DNA of 64,000 nucleotides from positions 1,302,001 to 1,366,000 of the forward strand of contig NZ_CP022336.1 of NCBI RefSeq assembly GCF_002218195.1, in the 5' to 3' direction. How positions within the stretch are numbered: position 1 is the first letter of the stretch; the number at the start of each line of letters is the position of its first letter. Shown piece after piece: positions 42,674 through 52,497 of this stretch. Under the pieces are notes generated by a model that saw only the letters and a list, made by a program, of their open reading frames with translations, ran no database searches and was not told the DNA's origin. This DNA is from Sphingorhabdus sp. SMR4y. Lineage in GTDB: Bacteria; Pseudomonadota; Alphaproteobacteria; Sphingomonadales; Sphingomonadaceae. The position numbers and the translations under genes are program-made.

Positions 42674-43830
42674 ACCTTCAATTCCTCAACCAGCCGCTCG
42701 GTCCGAACGCGGGTTTCCTTGTCTATCGCAAAAATATCCGCCAATTCGCTCGGGTCTGGCGGGCTATAACTGTCTAACAGCCGTGATACAATCTCTGTGA
42801 TGTCCAGAAACTGAACCGCTCTGTTGAGAAACGCCGCGACCGCTACTTCATTGGCCGCATTGAGCATTGCCGGCTTGGCACCGCCCGCCACGATAGCCGC
42901 CCTTGCTATTCTGGTCGCCGGAAAGCGGTCTTCATCGGGCTGTTCAAAGTCCAGACGTCCTGTCTCCGCCAGATTGAGAGGTTCGCAATTGCTGGTCATC
43001 CGGTCGGGCCAGGCCAGCGCACTGGCAATCGGTATCCGCATATCCGGAGACCCGAGCTGAGCCAGGGTCGAACGGTCGTGATATTCCACCATCGAATGAA
43101 TGACCGACTGCGGATGTACCAATATGTCGATATGGTCGAGCCCGACCGGGAAAAGGTGATGGGCCTCGATCAGTTCCAGCCCCTTGTTCATCATGGTGGC
43201 GCTGTCGACGGAAATTTTTGCGCCCATGTTCCAGTTGGGATGGGCGACTGCCTGTTCGGGCGTAACTTTCGCCATCTGCTCGCGAGACCATGTCCGGAAC
43301 GGTCCGCCGCTGGCGGTCAGGGTGATCTTGCGGACCTGATCGATCCGCCCGCCCTGCAAGGCCTGAAATATCGCATTATGTTCGGAATCGACCGGCAGGA
43401 GGGTCGCACCGGCCTTCCCGGCCTCGTTGATCATCAGCGCGCCTGCCGAAACCAGCGCTTCCTTGTTGGCCAGAGCGACCGTCTTGCCACAGCGCAGAGC
43501 TTCCAGCGTTGGCGGCAATCCTGCACAACCGACGATGGCCGCCATCGTCCAGTCAGCGCCCAGTGCCGCCGCCGCAATCAGCGCATCGGGGCCGCTCGCT
43601 GCCTCGATCGACGTTCCCGCCAGTAACTGCTTGAGTTCGGGATAAGCAGCATCATCTGCCACCACCGCGACCCGGGCAGAGAATTCCTTTGCCAGAGCGG
43701 CAAGTTGAGCAGCATTTCCGTTGGCTGTCAGAGCGATGATCTCATACTGGTCGCGATGCTGGCGGACGAGATCCAGAGTCGACAGGCCTACCGATCCTGT
43801 CGCACCGAATATGGAGATGGGTTTGGTCAT
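42670..43830 (-). CDS. dxr: 1-deoxy-D-xylulose-5-phosphate reductoisomerase
   Basis: Second enzyme of the MEP isoprenoid pathway: NADPH-dependent conversion of DXP to MEP. 386 residues; FGATGSVGLSTLDLVRQH is the nucleotide-binding start, KTVALANKEALVSAG and LLPVDSEHNAIFQAL hold the metal-binding residues, and ASGGPFRTW and HPNWNMGAKISVDSATMMNKGLE are typical. ATG overlaps the cdsA stop (ATGA). Its product feeds the UppS reaction encoded three genes away. Confidence 0.97.
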   Translation of the reverse strand: MTKPISIFGATGSVGLSTLDLVRQHRDQYEIIALTANGNAAQLAALAKEFSARVAVVADDAAYPELKQLLAGTSIEAASGPDALIAAAALGADWTMAAIVGCAGLPPTLEALRCGKTVALANKEALVSAGALMINEAGKAGATLLPVDSEHNAIFQALQGGRIDQVRKITLTASGGPFRTWSREQMAKVTPEQAVAHPNWNMGAKISVDSATMMNKGLELIEAHHLFPVGLDHIDILVHPQSVIHSMVEYHDRSTLAQLGSPDMRIPIASALAWPDRMTSNCEPLNLAETGRLDFEQPDEDRFPATRIARAAIVAGGAKPAMLNAANEVAVAAFLNRAVQFLDITEIVSRLLDSYSPPDPSELADIFAIDKETRVRTERLVEELKV

Positions 43831-44630
43831 GTCAGGCTCGGCCAGCTGTCCAGCAGCATGATCAGGGCGACGACCGGTGCGACCGGAATCAAGCCGTCGA
43901 GCCGGTCCATCACACCGCCATGGCCCGGGAATATCGTACCGCTATCCTTGGCACCGGCCTTTCGCTTGAGCCAGCTTTCGAACAGATCGCCCATTTGTGC
44001 CAGCACTGCCAGAGGGATGCTGAGCAGCACGAGATAGAAAGACAGGCCCCAATGGATATGCAGCACGAAACTCAGCGCCGCTGTCAGGAGGACGCCGCCG
44101 ATCAGGCCGGCCCAGGTCTTGTTCGGACTAAACTGGGGTGCCAATTTTGGTCCGCCAATCGCGCGACCCGAGAAATAGGCGCCTATATCCGTGGCCCAGA
44201 CCAGCGCGAGCGTCCACAGCATCACAAGAATGCCGTCATCAATCCCGCGTAAATAGAGGATCGCCAGCGCCGGAAGCCCAGCATAGATAACGCCCGCAGC
44301 AAGCTTGATCGACCGATCGAACACCGCAACAAACATCGCCGCCCCCAGGACCAGGCCGAGCGCCAGAAACGAAGCCCCCGCAGCCCAGGGAGACATGATC
44401 GCCAGAGGAACGGAGAGCGCATACATTGCGAGCCGCCTCTTATCTGAGCGCCCGGTCAACCCTGCCCACTCGCTCATGATGCCAAGTGACATCAGCACAG
44501 CCAGCAACCAGAGCGCGACACCGCCGAAATAACCTGCCAGCAGAGCCGCGCCGATCAGGAGAATACCAACGATAACACGGGTTTGCAGTTCGTTGGTCTT
44601 GCCGGGCACCGGGGCAGCGGGATCAGCCAT
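43827..44630 (-). CDS. cdsA: Phosphatidate cytidylyltransferase
   Basis: Makes CDP-diacylglycerol, precursor of phosphatidylserine (PssA, encoded at 51628) and other phospholipids. 267 residues with 6-8 hydrophobic segments; the C-terminal signature KDSGTIFPGHGGVMDRLDGL (about 225-245) contains the conserved Asp-x-x-D. Three bases separate it from uppS and it overlaps dxr by 4. Confidence 0.95.
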   Translation of the reverse strand: MADPAAPVPGKTNELQTRVIVGILLIGAALLAGYFGGVALWLLAVLMSLGIMSEWAGLTGRSDKRRLAMYALSVPLAIMSPWAAGASFLALGLVLGAAMFVAVFDRSIKLAAGVIYAGLPALAILYLRGIDDGILVMLWTLALVWATDIGAYFSGRAIGGPKLAPQFSPNKTWAGLIGGVLLTAALSFVLHIHWGLSFYLVLLSIPLAVLAQMGDLFESWLKRKAGAKDSGTIFPGHGGVMDRLDGLIPVAPVVALIMLLDSWPSLT

Positions 44631-44633
44631 GAT

Positions 44634-45401
44634 TCAGCGCCCACCAAAGCGTCGTTCGCGCGCACCGAAGGACTGCAAGGCTTTCTCAAACTCGGCCTTG
44701 TCGAAATCGGGCCAGAGCGTATCCGTAAAATATAGTTCCGAATAAGCCGCCTGCCACAGCAGAAAATTGGACAGGCGCAATTCGCCTGATGTCCTGATCA
44801 GCAGGTCGAGCGGTGGCAGATCAGCCGTATCGAGCGCCCCTGCAATATGATCGAGACCGATCGCATCCGGCTCCAGCTCGCCTTGCTTCACCAGATTCGC
44901 GACATACTGGACGGCACGGCGCATTTCGTCCTGCGCACCATAGTTGAGCGCAACAGCCAGTGTCATCCTGTCATTCCCGGCCGTTTTCAGGATCGCATTA
45001 TCGATCATTGCGACAATATCGGAATCCAGCGCCTTGTAGTTGCCGATCACCTTCAAGCGCACGCCATTTTCGACAAATTCATCGATATCCGACTGGATAT
45101 ACTGCCGCAGCAGTCCCATCAGGTCACTGATTTCCTCTTCCGGCCGGTTCCAGTTCTCAGACGAGAAAGCATAGAGCGTCATAACTTCGACACCCATTTT
45201 TCCGGCTACGCGGACGATGTTGCGGACCGCCTCCACACCCTTTTTGTGACCAAGAGCGCGCGGCAGATGCTTGCGCTTCGCCCAGCGCCCGTTGCCATCC
45301 ATGATGATCGCAACGTGCCGGGCGCCATATGTCGGGTCGGATATCCCGGCCGAAGCTTGCGCCGGGCTCGCAGAACCGTTCCTGGAACGCGTGAGCTTCA
45401 C
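44634..45401 (-). CDS. uppS: Undecaprenyl-diphosphate synthase (cis-prenyltransferase)
   Basis: Condenses isopentenyl units to the C55 carrier used for peptidoglycan and other envelope sugars. 255 residues from a GTG at 45401 that overlaps the frr stop (GTGA); IIMDGNGRWAKRK (catalytic Asp), GHKKGVEAVR, FSSENWNRP and LIRTSGELRLSNFLLWQAAY are the classic motifs. The first 25 residues are extra and poorly conserved, so an internal start is possible. Confidence 0.95.
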   Translation of the reverse strand: MKLTRSRNGSASPAQASAGISDPTYGARHVAIIMDGNGRWAKRKHLPRALGHKKGVEAVRNIVRVAGKMGVEVMTLYAFSSENWNRPEEEISDLMGLLRQYIQSDIDEFVENGVRLKVIGNYKALDSDIVAMIDNAILKTAGNDRMTLAVALNYGAQDEMRRAVQYVANLVKQGELEPDAIGLDHIAGALDTADLPPLDLLIRTSGELRLSNFLLWQAAYSELYFTDTLWPDFDKAEFEKALQSFGARERRFGGR

Positions 45402-45955
45402 TGCGTCAGAATTTCCTGTTCTTTCGCATCCGCCAGCTTGTCGGCCTCAGCAATCATCTCGTCGGTCAGCTTCTGCACTTCGGTTTCGAGCCGCTTGCGA
45501 TCGTCTTCGCTGATTTCCTTCTTGTTCTCGTCCGCTTTCAGGTCATCCATACCGTCGCGCCGGACGTTGCGAATGGCGATCCGCGCCTTCTCCGCAAACT
45601 GACCGGTCAGTTTTGCGAGATCCTTGCGACGCTCTTCCGTCAAATCCGGAATCGGCAGCCTGATATTGGGGCCATCGGTCATCGGGTTCAGCCCGAGACC
45701 GGCGGACCGGATGGCTTTTTCCACCGGCTGGATATTCGCCTTGTCCCACACCTGGACCGACAGCATCCGCGGCTCCGGCACGGACACGGTTGAAACCTGA
45801 TTGAGCGGCATTTTCGAGCCGTAAACCTCGACCGTTATGGTGTCCAGCAGCGCGATATTGGCCCGGCCGGTACGCAGACCGCTCAGATCATGCTTGAGCG
45901 CCTCCAGCGTACTGTTCATCCTCTTTTGCAGGTCGGCTTTGTCATATTTTGCCAT
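45398..45955 (-). CDS. frr: Ribosome recycling factor
   Basis: Splits post-termination ribosomes with EF-G. 185 residues from the ATG at 45955, preceded by TAGAGGAAAC; the frame runs to 46084 but the homologous start MAKYDKADLQKRMNSTLEAL is clear. LRTGRANIALLDTITVEVYG and RIAIRNVRRDGMDDLK fit the family. 17 bases after pyrH. Confidence 0.97.
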   Translation of the reverse strand: MAKYDKADLQKRMNSTLEALKHDLSGLRTGRANIALLDTITVEVYGSKMPLNQVSTVSVPEPRMLSVQVWDKANIQPVEKAIRSAGLGLNPMTDGPNIRLPIPDLTEERRKDLAKLTGQFAEKARIAIRNVRRDGMDDLKADENKKEISEDDRKRLETEVQKLTDEMIAEADKLADAKEQEILTQ

Positions 45956-45972
45956 TGCTGTTTCCTCTAGAT

Positions 45973-46695
45973 TTATTGGATTGTGCCAACCATGGTTGCG
46001 GTTCCACCGCCACCCAATACGGTTGCGAGATTGCCCTGCTCGCGGATCGAGAAGACCACGATCGGTATCTTGTTTTCCCGGCACAGCGCCACGGCACTGG
46101 CATCCATGACCTTCAGATTATCGCTCAAGACCTGGTCAAAGCTCAATGCGTCATAGCGTGTCGCGTCGGGATCAAGCTTCGGATCGGCATTATAGACACC
46201 ATCGACACTGGTTCCCTTGAAAAGGGCTTCGCAACCCATCTCGGCGGCCCGCAGCGCGGCGGCGGTGTCGGTGGTGAAATAGGGGTTTCCGGTTCCGGCC
46301 GCGAAAATGACAATCCGGCCTTTTTCCAGATGCCGAACGGCTTTCCGGCGGATATAGGGCTCGCACACGCTCGCCATCGGGATGGCGGACAGCACCCGCG
46401 TATCGCAGCCCATCTGTTCAAGCGCATTCTGCACCGCGAGCGCGTTCATCACCGTCGCCAGCATGCCCATATAATCGGCGCTGGTCCGCTCAAAGCCCTT
46501 TGCTGCCGCCGCCAGCCCGCGGAAGATATTGCCGCCGCCAACGACCAGACAAAGCTCAAAGCCCGCTTCTTTCGCAGATTTCACTTCGGTGGCGATCCGG
46601 TTGACCGTTTCCGGGTCGATTCCGAATTCGCTGGAGCCCATCAGGACCTCACCAGAAAGCTTCAGCAAAATGCGCTTGAACGCCGGTCGTTTCAT
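45973..46695 (-). CDS. pyrH: UMP kinase
   Basis: Phosphorylates UMP to UDP; hexameric amino-acid-kinase fold. 240 residues, with [13 protein letters not shown] at the start, [39 protein letters not shown] and GVYNADPK. A hairpin (46710-46728) lies just upstream of its Shine-Dalgarno GGGATAGG. Confidence 0.97.
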   Translation of the reverse strand: MKRPAFKRILLKLSGEVLMGSSEFGIDPETVNRIATEVKSAKEAGFELCLVVGGGNIFRGLAAAAKGFERTSADYMGMLATVMNALAVQNALEQMGCDTRVLSAIPMASVCEPYIRRKAVRHLEKGRIVIFAAGTGNPYFTTDTAAALRAAEMGCEALFKGTSVDGVYNADPKLDPDATRYDALSFDQVLSDNLKVMDASAVALCRENKIPIVVFSIREQGNLATVLGGGGTATMVGTIQ

Positions 46696-46709
46696 GCAAA
46701 TCCTATCCC

Positions 46710-46728
46710 GCCGGAATCAAATTCCGGC
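46710..46728 (-). promoter_or_regulatory. Hairpin before the pyrH ribosome-binding site
   Basis: Perfect arms GCCGGAAT and ATTCCGGC with a 3-base loop, 15-33 bases upstream of the pyrH ATG and directly followed by the GGGATAGG Shine-Dalgarno. The architecture resembles the hairpin before the TonB receptor (25692-25712). Confidence 0.5.
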
Positions 46729-46741
46729 CCCAAATACAACA

Positions 46742-46771
46742 ATGGCGCAGACCATAGATAGTCCGCGCCAT
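46742..46771 (-). terminator. Hairpin between tsf and pyrH
   Basis: ATGGCGC and GCGCCAT arms, a mismatch, then GAC/GTC, with an 8-base loop; on the minus strand it is followed by TGTTGTATTTG, a weak T-rich tail. Possible attenuator after tsf. Confidence 0.45.
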
Positions 46772-46814
46772 GCTGCCAAGCGTTACCGCCTGAAATATTC
46801 CATCGGAAGATCGA

Positions 46815-47738
46815 TTAACCGGCAACCGCAGCCGCAACTTCCGCTGCGAAATCATCTTCTTTCTTTTCGATGCCTTCGCCAAGCTGGAAACGGACATATT
46901 CCGTCAGCTTGATTTCAGCACCGGCATCCTTGCCGGCCTGCTCGACGACCTGTGCAACAGGCGTCTTGTTGTCCATCACGAAAATCTGGCTGAGCAGCGC
47001 ATTTTCCTTGGCAAATTTCGCCATCGCACCATCAACCATTTTCTCGACGATATTCTCCGGCTTGCCGGATTCAGCAGCTTTTTCAGCCGCAATAGCGCGT
47101 TCACGCTCGAGCATGTCCTGATCCAGACCGTCAGCGTTCAGCGCCAGCGGGAAAGCCGCCGCGATGTGCATCGCGATCTGCTTGCCGAGCGGCTCCAGAA
47201 CATCCGCGCCAGCGGTGCTTTCCAGAGCAACCAGGACGCCGATCTTGCCCATCGAGGGGGTAACGGCGTTATGGATATAGGGAACGACAAGACCGCTGGA
47301 GACCGCAACGGTTTTCATCCGGCGAATGGTCTGGTTTTCACCAATGGTGGCGATATTGTTGGTCAGGACTTCCTGAACGGTGCCGCCGGCAGGATAGGCC
47401 GAAGCAGACAGAGCTTCTACATCATCGCTGTCCATCGTCAGGGCAACCTGCGTCACATTGCTGACGAAGTCCTGGAACTGGTCGTTTTTCGCGACGAAGT
47501 CCGTTTCGCTGTTCACTTCAACAGCCACGCCGCGGGTGCCTTCGACGGCAACGCCGACAAGACCTTCGGCCGCGGTGCGGCTCGACTTCTTCTGAGCCGC
47601 TGCAAGGCCTTTGGTCCGCAACAGATCAACCGCTGCTTCCACGTCACCATTGGTTTCATTCAGTGCTTTTTTGCAATCCATCATGCCCGCACCGGTGCGC
47701 TCGCGCAGTTCTTTCACTGCTGCTGCTGTAATAGCCAT
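46815..47738 (-). CDS. tsf: Translation elongation factor Ts
   Basis: Nucleotide exchange factor for EF-Tu. 307 residues; [25 protein letters not shown] at the start, [14 protein letters not shown] and [11 protein letters not shown] are the conserved blocks. It follows rpsB by 110 bases containing a hairpin, the usual arrangement for unequal expression of S2 and EF-Ts. Confidence 0.97.
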   Translation of the reverse strand: MAITAAAVKELRERTGAGMMDCKKALNETNGDVEAAVDLLRTKGLAAAQKKSSRTAAEGLVGVAVEGTRGVAVEVNSETDFVAKNDQFQDFVSNVTQVALTMDSDDVEALSASAYPAGGTVQEVLTNNIATIGENQTIRRMKTVAVSSGLVVPYIHNAVTPSMGKIGVLVALESTAGADVLEPLGKQIAMHIAAAFPLALNADGLDQDMLERERAIAAEKAAESGKPENIVEKMVDGAMAKFAKENALLSQIFVMDNKTPVAQVVEQAGKDAGAEIKLTEYVRFQLGEGIEKKEDDFAAEVAAAVAG

Positions 47739-47777
47739 TATTCGTTCCTCAATTTCTTAACCGGGAAATGTGAAATT

Positions 47778-47799
47778 GGGGCGACAAAAATGCCGCCCC
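47778..47799 (-). terminator. Intergenic hairpin between rpsB and tsf
   Basis: GGGGCG and CGCCCC arms around a 10-base loop; followed on the minus strand by AATTTC only. A second small stem, CGGTCA-ATATA-TGACCG, lies at 47814-47830. Probably partial terminators or message-stabilising structures in the rpsB-tsf gap. Confidence 0.5.
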
Positions 47800-47848
47800 C
47801 TATATTCTATATACGGTCAATATATGACCGCAGAAAGAAGCTTCAAGC

Positions 47849-48712
47849 TCAGGCCTTGTCGCCTGCCTTGTCGTCAGCTTTCGGTTCGTCTGCCGCGATT
47901 TCAGCAATGTCGGCAACCGCAGCTTCTTCACCGGAAGTCATTGCGCTTGCATTGGCTTCGCTCGAAACAATCTGCTCGACTGGAGGAGCAACCGCTGCGC
48001 CCAGATCTTCGCCAGCCGCAACCGAAGCATCCTGGCCGCCCTTGGTGGCTGCCGCAGCAATGGATTCGCAGTAGAGGCGAATCGCCCGTGCCGCATCGTC
48101 ATTGCCGGGAACCGGGAAGGCGATGTTGCTGGGATCAACATTGGAATCGAGAATCGCGACAACCGGAATGCCCAGAACATTGGCTTCCTTGATGGCGAGT
48201 TCTTCCTTGTTGGCGTCGATCACGAACATGACATCGGGAATGCCACCCATGTCGCGAATACCGCCGAGCGAAAGCTCGAGCTTGGCATGTTCGCGCGTCA
48301 TCTGCAGGACTTCTTTCTTGGTGAAGCCAGCGGTGTCACCACCAAGCTGTTCTTCCAAAGTCTTCATCCGGCGGATCGAGTTGGAAATCGTTTTCCAGTT
48401 GGTCAGCATGCCGCCGAGCCAGCGATGGTTCACGAAATGCTGGCCGCTTGCGCGCGCTGCTTCAGCGATCGGCTCCTGCGCCTGACGCTTGGTACCGACG
48501 AACAGGACCTTGCCACCAGCCGAAACGGCATTGGCGATAAAATCAAGCGCCCGAGCGAACAAGGGCACGCTCTGCGAAAGATCAAGAATATGGACGCTGT
48601 TGCGAGCGCCGAAGATATAGGGTTTCATCTTCGGGTTCCAGCGGTGGGTCTGGTGGCCGAAATGCGCTCCGGCTTCAATCAATTGCTGTAGGGTGACGAC
48701 AGGGGCCGCCAT
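47849..48712 (-). CDS. rpsB: 30S ribosomal protein S2
   Basis: 287 residues from the ATG at 48712 with AAGGAGA upstream; the longer frame to 48787 is not supported. [35 protein letters not shown] and [17 protein letters not shown] are S2 signatures. The C-terminal 60 residues form an Ala/Glu/Asp-rich acidic tail (ending DDKAGDKA) absent from enterobacterial S2 and typical of sphingomonads. First gene of the translation-envelope run that ends at rpmE. Confidence 0.97.
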   Translation of the reverse strand: MAAPVVTLQQLIEAGAHFGHQTHRWNPKMKPYIFGARNSVHILDLSQSVPLFARALDFIANAVSAGGKVLFVGTKRQAQEPIAEAARASGQHFVNHRWLGGMLTNWKTISNSIRRMKTLEEQLGGDTAGFTKKEVLQMTREHAKLELSLGGIRDMGGIPDVMFVIDANKEELAIKEANVLGIPVVAILDSNVDPSNIAFPVPGNDDAARAIRLYCESIAAAATKGGQDASVAAGEDLGAAVAPPVEQIVSSEANASAMTSGEEAAVADIAEIAADEPKADDKAGDKA

Positions 48713-48983
48713 AATATTTCTCCTTATCCGGTTATGCCTCTGGAAAGCTGATAACCTCAAACGACCTGAAAGGCCGCTATTCGGCACCGGTATGAGTGCT
48801 TTCCATGTGGAATGAGCGTGCCGTTAAGGCGATGCGGAGCAAAATGCAACCATATTTTGCAACAGCGCGCTACCTGTTCCATTTGCTGCACGGACTCGAC
48901 CGGCTGGTAATGACCAATGACGGGCTTGCGGAAACCAACCGTCTGCGACCGTTCCAGCGGCGCGGTCTGTGCGATCGATGGAT

Positions 48984-51254
48984 TTACCCCGGGCTCCTGC
49001 TCGCCGCCGGTTCGAGCAACCGCCCAAGCTCCTTGGCGAGCAGCGCCGATTGAATCGGTTTGACGAGATGCGGAGAATCGCCAAATATCGGTGGCCGGTC
49101 CCCCCTGTTGCGTCCCGAGATAGAAAGAAACGGCGTCCCCGCGTCGGACAGCAATCTGGCAACGGGCGCTGACGTCTCCTTGCCCAGATTGATATCCAGC
49201 ACCGCAGCATCGCACATTTCGCTTTCCAGCAGCGCAATCGCGCTGTCGGCCGTGGCTACCGGGCCCAGAATTTCATATCCGGCGGCCTTCAATATCTCGG
49301 ACACTTCCATTCCGATCAGTATCTCATCCTCCAGAACAAGGACGCGGCGGCGGTCCGAAGGGGATGATTGGCCGGTGTGCGATGCCGCCCGCGACCGCTG
49401 GTTTGATACGTCCAGATTATCGAGTATCTTGTCGGCCGGACAGCTCACGTGACAGACAAGTCCGGTGGGCAACCAGTCGAGACGAACCTGCCCATCAATG
49501 CTGGCGGACAAGATCTGATCGATCACCGTGGAACCAAATCCGCTGCGGGCCGGCTTCTTGACTTCGGGCCCTCCCCGCTCGATCCAGTCCAGAAACAGCC
49601 GCTGCTCGGAAACTTCCTGCCCTTCCAGCTTCCAGCCGATCTCGACCACACCCTCATCATTGGATAGCGCTCCATATTTTGCGGCATTTGTAGCCAGTTC
49701 ATGCAGCGCCATGCCGATGGCCTGAGCCGCCGGAGCAGTAATCTTGAGCGACGGGCCGGATAATTTTATCCGCGCACCGAAAATGTCCTGAAAATGCCCC
49801 AGTTGTGACCTCACAAGCTCTTCCAGCGGCACATTCTGCCAATAGCTGTTCACCAGAACATCATGGCTCGCGGAGAGCGCAAGGATGCGTTCCTCAAAAC
49901 GCTGCGCAAAGGTCTGGGCATCATTTGCCGCTGTCTGCCGGGCGATCACCTGAACCAGTGTCAGCATATTTTTCGCCCGGTGGTTTACCTCTCCCATAAG
50001 CAATTGCTCGCGGGCTTCAGCGAGCTTCCGGTCGCTTATATCATGGGCAATTTTCGACGCCCCGACGATAGTGCCGGCAGAATCGAAGATCGGCGAGACG
50101 GTGACCGACACATCCACTTCCCGCCCGTCCTTGGTCAATCGGATCGTTTCATAATTGTTGACCTGCTCAGCGCGACTGATCTGCCCGAGAATTTCTTCTT
50201 CCTCATGCTGCCGATCGGCGGGAATGAGAAGGCGAATGGATTTCCCGATCATTTCTTCGGCCGAATAGCCAAAGATTTTCTGCGCTCCGCTGTTCCAGCT
50301 TTTTATCGTGCCGTCCAAAGTCTTGGAGACGATGGCTTCGCTGGAGCAGGAGACGATCGCCGCAAGATGGGCCTGCGCCTCTTCTGCACGCTTGCGATCG
50401 GTGATGTCATTGATCGAGGCATAAAATAGATTCTCGACACCGGGGAAATATTGCAGCTGGACAGCAACGTCATAACAGGAGCCGTCTTTCCGCTGATGCT
50501 GGGTCTCAAAATTCTGGTTGGCAATCTCTCCGGTCAGCAAGGGCTGCACATGCCTGATAAATTCATCCTTGGTAAATTGCGGCTTTATATCCCAGGGCGT
50601 TAACTGGCGCAGTTCCTCCATGGAATAGCCAAGATTTTCGCGGGCTCCCCGGTTAACCAGTTCAAAACGATAGCTGTCCGCATCGAAAATATAGACTTCA
50701 CTGACCGAATCCTCGACGACCCGCCCGAGCCGCTCGTTGAGCGAAGCGGTCGACAACCGCTCCAGTTCGGCCGCTGCCCGGCCGGAAAACACTTCGACCA
50801 CTTCGGACGCCTGATCAACATTTTCGAACGGCTTGTCATCGAGGACGGAGAGCAGACCGAGAACCTCTCCCGATGCGCTGCGCAAAGGCGTTCCGACATA
50901 GCTCACCGCGCCCATGTCTTTCAGCATCTGGTCACGCGGGAACAGGTCGACGATATTCTCGGGATAGCAGCACGCCCCCTGCCCCACGATATTCTCGCAG
51001 GGGCTATCTTTCAGGTCATATTCGAAATTCTCGCTCGGTCCGTTGTTCCACACCGCCACGGTACAGGCCTTTCCACGGTCCGCAGCATGGAGCGTGCTCA
51101 AAAGCACCCACCGCGCCGAGAGTTCCTCGGCCAGCGCCTTGACCATGACCGGAAAAAAGGCCTCTCCTACGACCTGGGAACAGGATGCCAATCTGGCCTG
51201 AATCGATGGAAATGAGGAACCGGAGCTTTCTGGCGGCCGAGAAAATTGGTCCAT
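48984..51254 (-). CDS. Hybrid HWE-family sensor histidine kinase with C-terminal receiver
   Basis: 756 residues, no membrane segments. GAF-like sensor (about 25-175), two PAS domains (about 178-300 and 300-415), an HWE/HisKA_2 phosphoacceptor (VNHRAKNMLTLVQVIARQTA, His in HRAKN), an ATPase domain with the N-box HELATNAAKYGAL and the WxE of DWIERGG, then a receiver (about 645-750: LVLEDEILIGMEV, phosphoacceptor Asp in AVLDINLG). Such kinases often detect light or energy signals and act in the general stress pathway; no conserved flavin-binding Cys (NCRFLQ) is seen, so LOV sensing is unlikely. No phyR/nepR gene adjacent. Confidence 0.9.
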   Translation of the reverse strand: MDQFSRPPESSGSSFPSIQARLASCSQVVGEAFFPVMVKALAEELSARWVLLSTLHAADRGKACTVAVWNNGPSENFEYDLKDSPCENIVGQGACCYPENIVDLFPRDQMLKDMGAVSYVGTPLRSASGEVLGLLSVLDDKPFENVDQASEVVEVFSGRAAAELERLSTASLNERLGRVVEDSVSEVYIFDADSYRFELVNRGARENLGYSMEELRQLTPWDIKPQFTKDEFIRHVQPLLTGEIANQNFETQHQRKDGSCYDVAVQLQYFPGVENLFYASINDITDRKRAEEAQAHLAAIVSCSSEAIVSKTLDGTIKSWNSGAQKIFGYSAEEMIGKSIRLLIPADRQHEEEEILGQISRAEQVNNYETIRLTKDGREVDVSVTVSPIFDSAGTIVGASKIAHDISDRKLAEAREQLLMGEVNHRAKNMLTLVQVIARQTAANDAQTFAQRFEERILALSASHDVLVNSYWQNVPLEELVRSQLGHFQDIFGARIKLSGPSLKITAPAAQAIGMALHELATNAAKYGALSNDEGVVEIGWKLEGQEVSEQRLFLDWIERGGPEVKKPARSGFGSTVIDQILSASIDGQVRLDWLPTGLVCHVSCPADKILDNLDVSNQRSRAASHTGQSSPSDRRRVLVLEDEILIGMEVSEILKAAGYEILGPVATADSAIALLESEMCDAAVLDINLGKETSAPVARLLSDAGTPFLSISGRNRGDRPPIFGDSPHLVKPIQSALLAKELGRLLEPAASRSPG

Positions 51255-51437
51255 TGTGCAGTTCCCAAAGAATAAACAGTTAAGACGTTCCTATCGGTCC
51301 CGCAACTGTTTCTTAAACCCCGCAGTTGGAAACGCCAGTGATCCTGCCGGATTCCGCAATCTTGTCAGATAGCGCTTGACAAGAAGAACAGATATGGAAC
51401 ATTAAGGGTTCATCGAAAGAACAAACGGGATTGTCAC

Positions 51438-51680
51438 ATGCTTGCTATCGCCATCTCAACCTTTTTTGTCCTCGCTTTTCTGGGCTCAGCGACCGTTATC
51501 GCGATGATGTTCGCCCAATATCGTGACCGGATTGCAGAGGTTATCCAGGGCGGGCTTGATGGCACTCATCCGGCAACCGGTATTCAGCACATGACCTGTC
51601 GTCAGCGGACGGTCAGGATGCCACAGCCTATGACGCGACATTGCCCGCGTCAGCCCGCTCCGCTGCGCGCTGCCGCTTGA
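51438..51680 (+). CDS. Small single-span membrane protein, unknown
   Basis: 80 residues: an N-terminal membrane helix (about 3-26, LAIAISTFFVLAFLGSATVIAMM) followed by YRDRIAEVIQGG and a Pro/Arg/Cys-containing soluble tail. A GGGA lies about 10 bases before the ATG. The last 53 bases overlap the convergent pssA gene. The start context and hydrophobic helix look real; the tail, which overlaps pssA, has less coding character. Function unknown. Confidence 0.55.
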   Translation: MLAIAISTFFVLAFLGSATVIAMMFAQYRDRIAEVIQGGLDGTHPATGIQHMTCRQRTVRMPQPMTRHCPRQPAPLRAAA

Positions 51681-52497
51681 CCCTCGAATAGCTTCTGATG
51701 CTGAACGGAATCAATATCAGATAGCCGATACTTATTGCCGAGAGCATGATCCACGGCGAGTTGATCAGAGCAACACCGACCAGCGCCACCACAGCAATCC
51801 CTTCCAGCCTGATGTTCTTGCGCAAACGTAGCGATGACCAGCTGTAGGTTGCCGTGTTCGAAATCATCAAAAATGCGATCAACACTATCCACGGCGACAC
51901 CAATGCATAGTGACGAAATAACTCTTCACCGGTAATCATCCACAGATAGAGCGGCAACATTGCCAGTCCTGCAGCCACCGGTGCCGGAATGCCGGTCAGG
52001 AAGCCAGCCGACTTGTGCGGCTGATCCTGGTCATCGATCAACGCATTGAAACGCGCCAACCTGAGCGCACAGCCGACCACCATGGTCAGCGACAACACCC
52101 AGCCGAATTGCGGCATATATTGGGTCGACCACAAGAACATGACCAGCGCGGGCGAGACGCCGAAGGCAATCACATCGGAAAGCGAGTCGAGCTCTGCACC
52201 AAAGCGGCTCTGGGCGTTCAGCAAACGGGCAACACGGCCATCGAGACCGTCCAAAATACCGGCCAGAACGATCGCCGCTGCTGCCAGCACCCAATTGTCC
52301 AGATAGGCAAAGCGAACGCTGCTGAGCCCGACGCACAGCGCCAGAGCTGTCACCGCGTTCGGAACGAAAGCGCGCAGGGGGATGCCGCGTTCAGGACGTT
52401 TCATCGATCCTTTGCCGGCCATCAGCGTTGCAGCATCCGGCGACAGGCCAGTCTGGAAATCATTGGCCGACGCCTTCGATTTCTTTCGTCTGGCCAA
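51628..52497 (-). CDS. pssA: CDP-diacylglycerol-serine O-phosphatidyltransferase
   Basis: Makes phosphatidylserine from CDP-diacylglycerol and serine. 289 residues from a TTG at 52497, which overlaps psd by 38 bases; in-frame ATGs at 52419 and 52404 (AAAGGA before the latter) are alternative starts. The CDP-alcohol phosphotransferase motif [14 protein letters not shown] ... GAELDSLSD is complete, embedded in about eight membrane segments. Pairs with psd to make phosphatidylethanolamine. Confidence 0.92.
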   Translation of the reverse strand: MARRKKSKASANDFQTGLSPDAATLMAGKGSMKRPERGIPLRAFVPNAVTALALCVGLSSVRFAYLDNWVLAAAAIVLAGILDGLDGRVARLLNAQSRFGAELDSLSDVIAFGVSPALVMFLWSTQYMPQFGWVLSLTMVVGCALRLARFNALIDDQDQPHKSAGFLTGIPAPVAAGLAMLPLYLWMITGEELFRHYALVSPWIVLIAFLMISNTATYSWSSLRLRKNIRLEGIAVVALVGVALINSPWIMLSAISIGYLILIPFSIRSYSRVKRQRAAERADAGNVAS

